Source: Candidatus Gastranaerophilales bacterium (GTDB taxonomy: Bacteria; Cyanobacteriota; Vampirovibrionia; Gastranaerophilales; Gastranaerophilaceae). Taken from it: a DNA stretch of 8,470 nucleotides. The stretch covers positions 1 to 8,470 of the forward strand of contig CANQAW010000066.1 of assembly GCA_947589525.1 (NCBI GenBank), in the 5' to 3' direction. Shown one piece after another: positions 1 to 8,219 of the stretch (its first letter is position 1; every line of letters begins with the position of its first letter). The translations under genes were made by a program, and so were the position numbers. A model generated the notes under the pieces. The model ran no database searches. It was not told the DNA's origin and saw only the letters and a list, made by a program, of their open reading frames with translations.

Positions 1-892
1 CCGCATCAACTCCTTCAAATCCGTCAGGAATGTTATTAACGTCTACAACTTTATTTTCGCCGTTTCCCGAAAAATCATTTGTAACTAAAACATCGGTTGC
101 AAGAACTAAATTAACACCTTTTTCTTGAGCTTTTTTCTCAATTGCACGGGCAGTATCCAATTGGTCATCTTCGCAAATCGAATTTCCTATTTTGCCTCCT
201 CTTGCTTTAACAAAGGTATATGCCATTCCACCGCCTATTATCATATTGTCGACTTTATCAAGAAGATTTTCCAAAACCCCGATTTTAGAAGAAACTTTAG
301 CTCCGCCGACAACTGCCGTAAAAGGACGGGTGGGGTTATCCAGTGCTTGAGACAAGCATCTTATTTCTTTTTCCATTAAAAGACCCGATACGGCAGGTTT
401 TAAAATGCGTGCAAGTTTAGCAGTCGAGGTGTGGTTTCTGTGAGCTGCTCCGAAAGCATCGTTAACGTAAAAATCACCGAGTTTGGCTAAAGTTTGTGCA
501 AAAGTCATATCATCATCTTTTGCTTCTTCGGCTTTATAAAATCTTATATTTTCAAGTAATGCAATTTGACCGTCCTTTAGACCCTGCAAAGCATCAAAAG
601 CATTTTCAACTTCGGGAACAAATAAAATTTCTTCATTTAATAATTTTGACATATATTTAGCAACGGGCAAAAGAGAAAATTCAAGATTTTTTTCTCCTTT
701 CGGTCTGCCTAAATGTGCCATTAAGATTATTTTAGCTCCTTTTTCTTTTAGAAATTTTAAAGTGGGCAAAATTGCTTGAATTCTCGTATCATCCGTTACG
801 TTTTTATTTTCGTCCAAAGGAACATTAATATCAACTCTCATAAGAGCTCTTTTTCCTTTGATATCGCCTAAATCCAATACAGATTTTTTCAT
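1..892 (-). CDS. pgk: Phosphoglycerate kinase, C-terminal part beyond the left edge
   Basis: Cytoplasmic glycolytic enzyme that transfers phosphate between 1,3-bisphosphoglycerate and ADP, giving 3-phosphoglycerate and ATP. The 297 residues visible are about three quarters of the usual 390-400; the reading frame stays open to the window edge. Family motifs read in order: RVDINVPLD (19-27), HLGRP (60-64), ENIRFY (114-119) and VNDAFGAAHR (143-152) of the N-terminal substrate domain, then GGAKVSSKI (196-204) and IGGGMAYTF (219-227) opening the nucleotide domain. The ATG at 890-892 is preceded by AAGGAG at 900-905 with a 7-base spacer, which fixes the start. It lies 61 bases downstream of the GH3 gene on the same strand, so it may be read from the upstream operon, although the AT-rich gap could hold its own weak promoter. 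Identification is secure. Confidence 0.97.
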   Translation of the reverse strand, partial: MKKSVLDLGDIKGKRALMRVDINVPLDENKNVTDDTRIQAILPTLKFLKEKGAKIILMAHLGRPKGEKNLEFSLLPVAKYMSKLLNEEILFVPEVENAFDALQGLKDGQIALLENIRFYKAEEAKDDDMTFAQTLAKLGDFYVNDAFGAAHRNHTSTAKLARILKPAVSGLLMEKEIRCLSQALDNPTRPFTAVVGGAKVSSKIGVLENLLDKVDNMIIGGGMAYTFVKARGGKIGNSICEDDQLDTARAIEKKAQEKGVNLVLATDVLVTNDFSGNGENKVVDVNNIPDGFEGVDA

Positions 893-953
893 ATTTAAAC
901 TCCTTATTAAAATAATATGAACAAGCTAATTTTAAAATAAATAAAAATATTGT

Positions 954-1970
954 TCAAGATTGTAGATTTTGCTTTAATTTTATAATTTTTTTATAGGAAT
1001 TGTCTATATTTTGAGGGTCAATATTTCCCTTTTTTATCTGCTCTTTAACAATTTTATGAAAATCTTTAACTATGGTTTTATTTTCTTTGTTTATATTATT
1101 TGAAAAAATTAATATATTAATCCCCGAATTTATTGCAAGAGTGATTGTATCTTTTAGAGAATAATTATCCTTAATTGCTTTCATGTCGTAATCATCCGAA
1201 ATAATTACTCCCTTAAAACCAACGCCATTTATTAGCATATCAATTGTTTTTTCAGATAACGAAGCGGGATAAATTTTATCAAAATTTGAATTATAAACAT
1301 GAGAAACCATAACTGTATTTAAATTAGTAAAATCTTTAAGTGCGAAATAAGGTTCAATTTCATCTTTTATAAATGTATCGGTTGAATTAACAAAACCTAA
1401 ATGAGTGTCGCCCGTTGCGCTTCCGTGTCCGGGGAAGTGTTTTAGAGAGGTTATTATATTTCTTTTATTATGTTCAAAAATAAAAACGGAAGCATATTTT
1501 GAAACAATTTTATAATCAGAACCGTAGCTTCTTTCTTTTTGTGAAATTAAGGATTTTTTATTTAAATCCAAATCAACGCAAGGAGCAAAATTAAGGTTTA
1601 TTTTAAGTTCTTTTTCAACATCCGCCATTTTGGAATATATATTTTGCGCTTCTTTAAGATTTAGCTTTGATATTTTTTTGGCGCTTGAAATCGGATAATA
1701 ATCATATCTTTGAACGTATCCCCCTTCATTATCTATTGATATAAAAGGGGTTTTATTTGTTTTTAATAAAGCTTCATTCATTAAAATTAAATCTTTTTTA
1801 GATTTGATATTTTTTGAAAATAAAATAACGCCTGAAATCTCGCCTTTTTGAACTTGTTTTAAAACTTTTTTAAAACCGTTTGATTGAATATTGTCGCCCT
1901 CGAAACCGACAATCAGCATTTGTCCGATTTTTTCATCCAACGAAGCGCAAAGTGCCAAATCAGACAACAA
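954..1970 (-). CDS. Glycoside hydrolase family 3, beta-N-acetylhexosaminidase (NagZ-like), probably exported
   Basis: Predicted to remove terminal N-acetylglucosamine from peptidoglycan fragments or other glycans. Numbered from the TTG at 1970, the 338 residues form the single (beta/alpha)8 domain of NagZ-type GH3 enzymes: LDEKIGQM (11-18), IDNEGG (79-84), NFAPCVDL (127-134), RSYG (147-150), KHFPGHG (177-183), the D-x-H pair D188/H190 that serves as acid-base in NagZ, and SDD (258-260), whose D259 should be the nucleophile. No C-terminal domain is present. The coordinates use the nearest standard start codon, but that TTG has no Shine-Dalgarno site; the frame continues 12 codons upstream as a signal-peptide-like sequence behind a strong site (see the separate entries). 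With that extension the protein is exported rather than cytoplasmic like enterobacterial NagZ. The start is uncertain; the family is clear. Confidence 0.9.
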   Translation of the reverse strand: MLSDLALCASLDEKIGQMLIVGFEGDNIQSNGFKKVLKQVQKGEISGVILFSKNIKSKKDLILMNEALLKTNKTPFISIDNEGGYVQRYDYYPISSAKKISKLNLKEAQNIYSKMADVEKELKINLNFAPCVDLDLNKKSLISQKERSYGSDYKIVSKYASVFIFEHNKRNIITSLKHFPGHGSATGDTHLGFVNSTDTFIKDEIEPYFALKDFTNLNTVMVSHVYNSNFDKIYPASLSEKTIDMLINGVGFKGVIISDDYDMKAIKDNYSLKDTITLAINSGINILIFSNNINKENKTIVKDFHKIVKEQIKKGNIDPQNIDNSYKKIIKLKQNLQS

Positions 1971-2006
1971 AAATAATAAACTAAAAAATAAAAAAAGCTT
2001 TTTTAT
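1971..2006 (-). other. In-frame upstream extension of the GH3 gene encoding a signal-peptide-like N-terminus
   Basis: Reading the GH3 frame upstream of the TTG at 1970 adds (x)KKLFLFFSLLFL before LLSDLALCAS: two lysines, a long Phe/Leu core and a small-residue end, which is the layout of a Sec signal peptide. No ATG, GTG or TTG lies between this segment and the in-frame stop TAA at about 2022-2024. The best-placed initiator is ATA at 2004-2006, where the neighbouring stop TAA (2003-2005) overlaps it. One base change, A to G at 2004, would give the common ATGA stop/start overlap. ATT at 2007-2009 is a second possible initiator. Phe and Leu codons are cheap in AT-rich DNA, so this is strong but not conclusive. 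Confidence 0.55.
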
Positions 2007-2875
2007 AATTCTTCTCCCGTTTTATGTTTTGCTTTGTCCAGAATGATTAATTTTCTAAGTGTTTGAGAATTTACCTGCCCCCCGATTAGAAAAATTATTG
2101 AAGAATAGTATAACCAGACCATTAAAATCGCAAAAGTTCCGATTGTTCCGTAAACTCTGTTATAAGTTCCAAGCGCATTAACATAAAGAGAAAATCCCCA
2201 AGAACCGATTAACCAAAAGACGCAGAAAAATAACGCCCCCGGAATAATACTTTTTCTTTTTGCCGAAAAATCACGTGCGGGCAGAACATAATAATTTAAT
2301 AATGTTAATAAAAATAAAACCAAAAATGCAACAGGCCAGCGTGTGATTAAAATTGTATCTATAATATGCTGAGGAATTGCTATATACATTGTAATTAAAT
2401 ATAAAATTACTTTTCCCAAAACGATTAAATTTATACATATAAAAAGAAAAAATGCGTTAACCAAAACCATTAAAACGGATAAAAATCTGACTTTTAAAAA
2501 GCTTCGGTTTTCAACAACACTGCTTGCGCGATTTAAGCCTTTTATAATAACGGCAAAAGCGTTTGAAGCTAAAAATAAAGTTATAAAAAACCCCGTTATA
2601 GCCATAATTCTTCCGCTTTTAAAAATGCTTGCTTCGTTTAATACGCTTGTAATTAAATCAATTACTCCTTGAGGGGCAATTGCGCTTAATCCCGTTAAGA
2701 TTTTATCCACAAAGGAAGTTTTACCCAGCGAACCAAACACCGCCATTAAAAATAACAAAAAAGGAAAAAGCCCCAATGTTTCCATGTAAGCCATTTCGCC
2801 TGCCGCATTAGCGTAGTCGTTTTTTATAATATTATCAATTAAATTTGTTAAATATTCCTTTAATATCTTTTTCAT
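2003..2875 (-). CDS. YihY/BrkB family inner membrane protein
   Basis: A 290-residue polytopic membrane protein of the YihY/virulence-factor-BrkB family, whose biochemical role is not settled. Family signatures are visible: AGEMAYMETLGLFPFLLFL (25-43) at the first membrane segment, PGALFF (212-217), and the closing block YNRVYGTIGTFAILMVWLYY (238-257) followed by GGQVN (265-269). About six hydrophobic segments can be drawn, near 34-50, 88-112, 130-160, 180-198, 210-232 and 246-268, matching the family. The N-terminus is basic and cytoplasmic-looking. The ATG begins 2 bases after the nrnA-like stop codon and has no clear Shine-Dalgarno site, which suggests translational coupling. The stop TAA at 2003-2005 overlaps the proposed GH3 initiator. 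Older annotations as ribonuclease BN for this family are not supported by anything seen here. Confidence 0.92.
   Translation of the reverse strand: MKKILKEYLTNLIDNIIKNDYANAAGEMAYMETLGLFPFLLFLMAVFGSLGKTSFVDKILTGLSAIAPQGVIDLITSVLNEASIFKSGRIMAITGFFITLFLASNAFAVIIKGLNRASSVVENRSFLKVRFLSVLMVLVNAFFLFICINLIVLGKVILYLITMYIAIPQHIIDTILITRWPVAFLVLFLLTLLNYYVLPARDFSAKRKSIIPGALFFCVFWLIGSWGFSLYVNALGTYNRVYGTIGTFAILMVWLYYSSIIFLIGGQVNSQTLRKLIILDKAKHKTGEEL
2014..2018 (-). promoter_or_regulatory. Ribosome binding site placed for the upstream GH3 start
   Basis: The leftward strand reads GGGAG here, the only good Shine-Dalgarno match near the GH3 start. It sits inside the last codons of the yihY-like gene. Its spacing is 7 bases to the ATA at 2004-2006 and 4 bases to the ATT at 2007-2009, whereas the TTG at 1970 is more than 40 bases away. 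It therefore favours the longer protein with the signal peptide. It also overlaps Gly-Glu codons of the upstream gene, so a chance match cannot be excluded. Confidence 0.5.
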
Positions 2876-2877
2876 AA

Positions 2878-3834
2878 TTAATTCAATAAACTTTTAGCAA
2901 CTTGTAATATTTTTTCTGCCGCACGGTTAACGGGTTCTTTAATTGTACATCCTGACGCTCTTTTATGTCCTCCTCCGTTAAATTCCGAGCTTATTTTAGT
3001 AGCGTCGATTTCTTTTGTTCTTATTGAAACTTTTGAACCAAAATCGGTTTCTTTTATAACAAAAGCTATTTCAACATTTCTGACAGACCTTAAAGTTTCG
3101 CATATTCCTTCCGTGTATTCGTCTTTTGCGCTGTATTTTTCTATAATATCTTTTGTTATTAAAGTGTAAGCAATTTTATCATTTAAAATAAATTGAGCGT
3201 TATTTATAACTTCACTTTGGAATAAAATCAGGTTTTTGGGTTTATTTGTGTAGCATAAATCGGCAATTTCAGAGGTATTTATTCCCAATTCCGACAATTT
3301 TTGCGCTATTTCAAAAGTATGAGGGGTGGCAGATTCATATTTAAAACAGCCCGTATCCGTTAAAATTGCGCTATATAAACCAATTGCCATTTGAGAGGTG
3401 ATTTTGATATTTAATTTTTCGAATAAATCAAATAAAACTTCTCCGGTGGATGATATTCCGCCTTTGATATAATTTATTTTCCCAAAGCCCTTATTTGTTT
3501 TGTGGTGGTCGATTACAATTGTATTTCGGCAGGCTTCAAATATTTTTCGAGGTTTATCCAAAATTCTGTCTATCGAAGCGCAGTCAAGCGCTATAACAAG
3601 GTCATAATCATCTTTTAGAGTTGATAAATTAACTGCTTCATTTAAATAAGGAAGAAAATTATATGTCAACGGAAAATTAAAATTATCTTCAATTTGAATT
3701 AAAATATCGGCTCTATCTCCGATATAACTTCTAAGTGCGCTTGATGAGCCCAAAGTATCGCCATCGGGGTTAATGTGTGTTATGATTAAGACATTAGAGG
3801 AGTTATTTATTAAATTTAAAATTTCTCTTTCCAT
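2878..3834 (-). CDS. nrnA: DHH/DHHA1 phosphoesterase, NrnA-like oligoribonuclease / pAp phosphatase
   Basis: Cytoplasmic metal-dependent phosphoesterase; NrnA proteins degrade very short RNAs to mononucleotides and dephosphorylate 3'-phosphoadenosine 5'-phosphate. The 318 residues match the usual length. DHH domain metal ligands are visible: H20 and NPDGD (22-26), D84 in IALDCA, the DHH triad at 109-111, and D160 in TDTGCFKY. The C-terminal DHHA1 domain ends with FNGGGHKRASG (285-295), the substrate-binding motif. There are no added CBS, PAS, GGDEF or membrane segments, which argues against GdpP or CBS-DHH types. The ATG at 3832-3834 has no Shine-Dalgarno site; it is the first ATG after the 34-base divergent gap. 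It is the first gene of the leftward cluster, with the yihY-like gene 2 bases downstream. Family is sure; the exact preferred substrate is inferred. Confidence 0.93.
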   Translation of the reverse strand: MEREILNLINNSSNVLIITHINPDGDTLGSSSALRSYIGDRADILIQIEDNFNFPLTYNFLPYLNEAVNLSTLKDDYDLVIALDCASIDRILDKPRKIFEACRNTIVIDHHKTNKGFGKINYIKGGISSTGEVLFDLFEKLNIKITSQMAIGLYSAILTDTGCFKYESATPHTFEIAQKLSELGINTSEIADLCYTNKPKNLILFQSEVINNAQFILNDKIAYTLITKDIIEKYSAKDEYTEGICETLRSVRNVEIAFVIKETDFGSKVSIRTKEIDATKISSEFNGGGHKRASGCTIKEPVNRAAEKILQVAKSLLN

Positions 3835-3869
3835 TGTTTATAGAATAACAGAAAGTATATAAAAGTAAA
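3834..3869. promoter_or_regulatory. 34-base divergent gap with back-to-back promoter-like elements
   Basis: The two start codons at 3834 (leftward) and 3869 (rightward) are only 34 bases apart, and neither has a Shine-Dalgarno site. Rightward, TTGTTT (3834-3839) and TATATA (3856-3861) are spaced by 16 bases, with the ATG 7 bases after the -10-like box. Leftward, the complement gives TTTACT (3864-3869) and TATTCT (3842-3847), also spaced by 16, with the ATG 7 bases on. Both would yield nearly leaderless transcripts. The boxes are imperfect and the DNA is AT-rich, so promoters inside either gene remain possible. Confidence 0.35.
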
Positions 3870-4891
3870 TGCTTTTTTTATTACATGCAATTTTAATATT
3901 ATTCTACCTGTTGTTAATAGTTGTAAGCTGTTGTTTTTTTACAAATGCCACCGAACATCTCGGAAAAAGATTAAAATTAGGGTCAAATGCAGTAGGGTCA
4001 ATTTTAGCCGTTATCGGAACAACTTTGCCTGAGACAATTGTTCCCGTTGTTGCAATTTTAGGTTCTAAAATATTTTTAAATAATTCTCAAATAGGCGAAC
4101 AAATTGCCCTTGGGGGAATAATCGGTTCTCCTTTTATGCTTTGTTGTTTGGCTATGTTTTTAGTCGGTATGGAAATTATTATTCTATATTTGTTCAAAAA
4201 AAGAAGAATTTTAGATTTAAATATTGACCATAAGCTTGTTTTAAGAGATTATAAATATTTTCTTTCCGCTTATATTCCCGCAACGGCTTTACTTTTTATT
4301 TCGGGCAGAACCGTTAAATATATTGTCGTAATTTATTTAATCTGCCTTTATATTTTATATATTTACAGAACTCTTATTAAATCAAAGCAGAATTTTTGCG
4401 AGGAGTGTATTGATAAATTAATTTTTGCAAAATTATTCAATAAGGATAAGTTTTACATTATTATTTTTCAAATTATTGTTTCTTTAATTTTGCTTGTAAT
4501 ATCAATTAATTATTTTGTTGTTGAAATAAAATATTTTTCTAACCTTTTAAATGTTTATCCCGTTATTTTAAGTTTGATTATTACTCCCTTTGCAACCGAA
4601 TTACCCGAGTGCATTAATAGTTTAATCTGGGTAAAACATTCAAAAGATGACCTTGCGCTTTTTAATATCCAAGGAGCGATTGTTTTTCAAGCAATTATTC
4701 CGATGTCTATCGGAATTTTATTCACTCCTTTCAGATATGACCCTGCGTTTATTTGGGGAGTTGTTTTAACAATAATTTGTTCTTTAATTTTTGTTATCGG
4801 TATTTTATTATGCAAAAAAGTAAGCGCTAAAATGCTTTTTTTAAACGGGTTATTTTACTTTGCTTTTATTTTGTTTCTTATTTTTAATTAA
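3869..4891 (+). CDS. CaCA superfamily cation exchanger (sodium/calcium antiporter-like), divergent
   Basis: A 340-residue integral membrane protein with the two inverted alpha-repeats of Na+/Ca2+ exchangers. Repeat 1 runs about 24-100, with GTTLPE (50-55) followed by ALGGIIGSPF (80-89). Repeat 2 runs about 230-290, with ATELPE (242-247) followed by DLALFNIQGAIVFQ (261-274). Ten or so hydrophobic segments fit the fold. Members exchange Ca2+ or other cations against Na+ or H+ across the cytoplasmic membrane. Both core glutamates (E55, E247) are kept, but several other ion-ligand positions differ from the archaeal NCX_Mj pattern, so the transported ion is uncertain. A polar loop between the halves carries a CEEC motif at 177-180. 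The ATG lacks a Shine-Dalgarno site. The stop is 9 bases from that of the convergent downstream gene. Confidence 0.85.
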   Translation: MLFLLHAILILFYLLLIVVSCCFFTNATEHLGKRLKLGSNAVGSILAVIGTTLPETIVPVVAILGSKIFLNNSQIGEQIALGGIIGSPFMLCCLAMFLVGMEIIILYLFKKRRILDLNIDHKLVLRDYKYFLSAYIPATALLFISGRTVKYIVVIYLICLYILYIYRTLIKSKQNFCEECIDKLIFAKLFNKDKFYIIIFQIIVSLILLVISINYFVVEIKYFSNLLNVYPVILSLIITPFATELPECINSLIWVKHSKDDLALFNIQGAIVFQAIIPMSIGILFTPFRYDPAFIWGVVLTIICSLIFVIGILLCKKVSAKMLFLNGLFYFAFILFLIFN

Positions 4892-4900
4892 TATTTTAAA

Positions 4901-5932
4901 TTAGTATTTTTCTGTCCCCGGGAATTTATTTTTATGCGTTAATTTTTCGGTTATAAAATATTGAATTTTCGGGATTAAATAAGCAAGAGCAAAAATTGAA
5001 ATCCCTGTTGATAAAATATAAAATAAGAAATTTTTATTATTTGTCGACTTAATAATTTTATCAACATTTTCAAGAGTAATGTTATCTTGTTTGGTTTTAT
5101 TAATCATTAAATCAAAGAATTTTGAAACATTTTTGTTATCCTTCAAAAGCTCATTATCTATAAGGGAATTTTTCTTTTCAATTAAATCTTTTTTAGAAAT
5201 TCCTCTGCCTATGGTGTCTTTTAATTTTTCTTTTAAAACTTCAAGCGCGCGAGGGTCAATATCAACGCTTTTTGTTAATTTATTAAATAAAGTAACAAAA
5301 TGTTTTGTTGAAAAAAGATAAAAATAAATTGAAGAAATATCTCTAAATAGATTTTCTATTTTTTCGTATTTATTTCTTGCATTTTTATATCTGCCCGCAA
5401 TGACACCCGTATCTGTTATTAAAAGCCTTGCCGTTGCGTTATTTTCAATTAAATTAGCCAAAGAATTAACAAACGAAGAAGTAAAAGAAAGATTTTTTCC
5501 TTTTGTTTTATTTTTATATTCTTCTAAAGTTAAAGGTCTAAGGGTTGCTTTTTCGATATTTTGATTTTGTTTTTTTAAAAGTTTATTTGTAATTTTATGA
5601 TTAATTTTAGGTAAAATAAAACCTATAAAAAAGGTTGCAATAAAAGTTGAAATAAGCACGTTTGCGCTTTTAAAAGCGTTGATATTTTTATCTTTCGGGG
5701 GAATATTTTTTCCGATTTTTTCTCCTATTTTTTTTAAAAATTGTACGCCCCAAAGCCAAACAACAGCGCTTGTGCCTTGCTCCACAAATCTTTCCGAGGC
5801 TTCAATACGACCTCCTCTTTTATAAGCAACGGCGCTTCTTCCTAAAGTGACCCCCGTTTCAATTAAAAGAGTGGGGATAACTGCGTTAGGATTATAAAAA
5901 GTTTGTAACGGTTTTGAGAGATTAATATCCAT
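4901..5932 (-). CDS. Uncharacterised membrane protein with an internal duplication
   Basis: I do not recognise a named family. Starting at the ATG at 5930-5932 gives 343 residues; a TTG at 5972-5974 would add 14, but neither start has a Shine-Dalgarno site and ATG is the more usual codon. Two strongly hydrophobic segments lie near 89-107 and 302-320. The protein appears to be two diverged copies of one unit: an LLI..TGV..GR block at 22-32 recurs at 170-181, and the S95-L118 block containing the first membrane segment, PKI and IT.KL recurs at 308-331. The loop before the second membrane segment is longer than the first. An acidic/lysine-rich region (about 122-145 and 225-295) is likely soluble. 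The style recalls lineage-specific Gastranaerophilales proteins, from memory only. It stands alone between a convergent gene and divergent groES. Confidence 0.75.
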   Translation of the reverse strand: MDINLSKPLQTFYNPNAVIPTLLIETGVTLGRSAVAYKRGGRIEASERFVEQGTSAVVWLWGVQFLKKIGEKIGKNIPPKDKNINAFKSANVLISTFIATFFIGFILPKINHKITNKLLKKQNQNIEKATLRPLTLEEYKNKTKGKNLSFTSSFVNSLANLIENNATARLLITDTGVIAGRYKNARNKYEKIENLFRDISSIYFYLFSTKHFVTLFNKLTKSVDIDPRALEVLKEKLKDTIGRGISKKDLIEKKNSLIDNELLKDNKNVSKFFDLMINKTKQDNITLENVDKIIKSTNNKNFLFYILSTGISIFALAYLIPKIQYFITEKLTHKNKFPGTEKY

Positions 5933-6003
5933 ACTTTTATTTAAATAAACTGAAGAAAATTTTTTGCAAAACAAATAATTAATTTTTTGTTAACATAATT
6001 AAG

Positions 6004-6023
6004 TATTTGGAAAATTCCATATA
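6004..6023. promoter_or_regulatory. Imperfect palindrome in the groES promoter region, candidate operator
   Basis: TATTTGGAA (6004-6012) and TTCCATATA (6015-6023) are inverted repeats matching at 8 of 9 positions around a central AA. TTGGAA (6007-6012) within the left arm could be a -35 box with TAAAGT (6030-6035) 17 bases downstream as a weak -10 box, so a protein bound here would cover the promoter. No CIRCE element, the usual HrcA operator of groESL operons, is present between 5933 and 6068. The assignment as operator is inference. Confidence 0.35.
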
Positions 6024-6057
6024 TTATATTAAAGTGAAGGGAAAAAAGTTATCAAAT

Positions 6058-6063
6058 AGGAGG
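6058..6063 (+). promoter_or_regulatory. Strong ribosome binding site of groES
   Basis: A perfect AGGAGG with a 5-base spacer to the groES ATG at 6069. It is the best Shine-Dalgarno match in the window, as expected for a highly expressed chaperone gene, and it contrasts with the weaker AAAGGA (6531-6536) in front of groEL. Confidence 0.9.
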
Positions 6064-6068
6064 ATAAA

Positions 6069-6353
6069 ATGATTAAACCACTTGCAGACAGAATAGTTAT
6101 TAAAGTGATTGACGATGTTCAACAAACTTCAGGCGGAATTTTTATTCCGGATAGCGCAAAAGAAAAACCCCAAAAAGGTGAAGTTGTTGCAATCGGCTCG
6201 GGCAAGACTTTAGACAGCGGTGAAAAAGAACCGATGGAAGTTAAAGTCGGCGATGTTGTATTATTTGCAAAATATGCAGGTACGGATGTTAAAATAGATG
6301 ACGTTGAGTATAAGATTATCTCCGTAAAAGACGCATTGGCAATACTTGCATAA
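6069..6353 (+). CDS. groES: GroES co-chaperonin (10 kDa)
   Basis: Cytoplasmic heptameric lid that closes the GroEL folding chamber. The 94 residues match the family length and align throughout: KPLADRIVIK (3-12), the mobile loop around 16-33 with SGGIFIPDSA, whose hydrophobic I24-F25-I26 triplet should contact the GroEL apical domain, then KGEVVAIGSGK (36-46), VKVGDVVLFAKYAGT (58-72) and the C-terminal strand EYKIISVKDALAIL. Start is fixed by AGGAGG at 6058-6063. groEL follows on the same strand, but after an unusually long 192-base spacer containing a large inverted repeat. The stop codon TAA (6351-6353) lies inside a 12-base sequence (6348-6359) that recurs exactly after groEL. Confidence 0.98.
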   Translation: MIKPLADRIVIKVIDDVQQTSGGIFIPDSAKEKPQKGEVVAIGSGKTLDSGEKEPMEVKVGDVVLFAKYAGTDVKIDDVEYKIISVKDALAILA

Positions 6354-6390
6354 AGCGAGCGCAAGCCGGTGCTCCCAAACGAGCAAGCCG
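6348..6390. repeat. Repeat copy at the groES stop codon, related to that after groEL
   Basis: GCATAAAGCGAG (6348-6359) is identical to 8206-8217, and CCCAAACGAGCAA (6374-6386) matches CCCAACGAGCAA at 8233-8244 apart from one base. The two parts are in the same order and at similar spacing, with GGTGC between them in both places, so the segments look like diverged copies of one extragenic element. The groES stop codon is within it. GCAAGCCG also occurs twice inside this copy (6361-6368 and 6383-6390). It is markedly richer in GC than the flanking DNA. Confidence 0.6.
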
Positions 6391-6407
6391 AGGTTTCTTT
6401 CTTTTTG

Positions 6408-6464
6408 GTTCATTTTTCTTTCTTTGCGTTACGGCGCATGAGTGACAAAGAAAGAAAAATGAAC
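6408..6464. repeat. Perfect 19-base inverted repeat between groES and groEL
   Basis: GTTCATTTTTCTTTCTTTG (6408-6426) is the exact reverse complement of 6446-6464, with a 19-base loop (6427-6445). In RNA this would be a stable long hairpin. One strand of each arm is nearly pure pyrimidine and the other nearly pure purine. The left arm is also preceded by a direct repeat of its TTTCTTTCTTT core (6394-6404). It is followed by an A-rich stretch, not a U run, so it is not a standard intrinsic terminator of the rightward transcript. It may be a REP-like or miniature element, or an mRNA stability or processing element; which one is not visible. Confidence 0.85.
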
Positions 6465-8198
<1,734 letters not shown>

Positions 8199-8200
8199 AA

Positions 8201-8219
8201 AACTCGCATAAAGCGAGTT
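8201..8219. repeat. Hairpin directly after the groEL stop
   Basis: AACTCGC (8201-8207) and GCGAGTT (8213-8219) form a 7-base-pair stem with loop ATAAA, 2 bases after the groEL stop codon. There is no T run behind it. The loop and right arm are part of the 12-base sequence shared with the groES stop region, which there lacks the pairing left arm. Confidence 0.65.

Noticed and set aside
125..379. Rightward 84-codon open frame
   Set aside because: Lies entirely antisense to well-conserved phosphoglycerate kinase motifs; a shadow frame.
893..953. Dedicated promoter for pgk
   Set aside because: Only TTATTT and TATTAT on the leftward strand at 17-base spacing could be found; too weak in such AT-rich DNA to list as a feature.
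1940..1960. Lipoprotein box in the GH3 N-terminus (LALC)
   Set aside because: The residue before the cysteine is Leu, whereas the lipobox needs a small residue (Gly, Ala or Ser), so lipid attachment is not supported.
6119..6364. Leftward open frame across groES
   Set aside because: Antisense to conserved groES with no upstream signals or recognisable domain.
6408..6464. Intrinsic terminator after groES
   Set aside because: The long hairpin is followed by AAGACAAAC, not a T run, and terminating here would cut off groEL.
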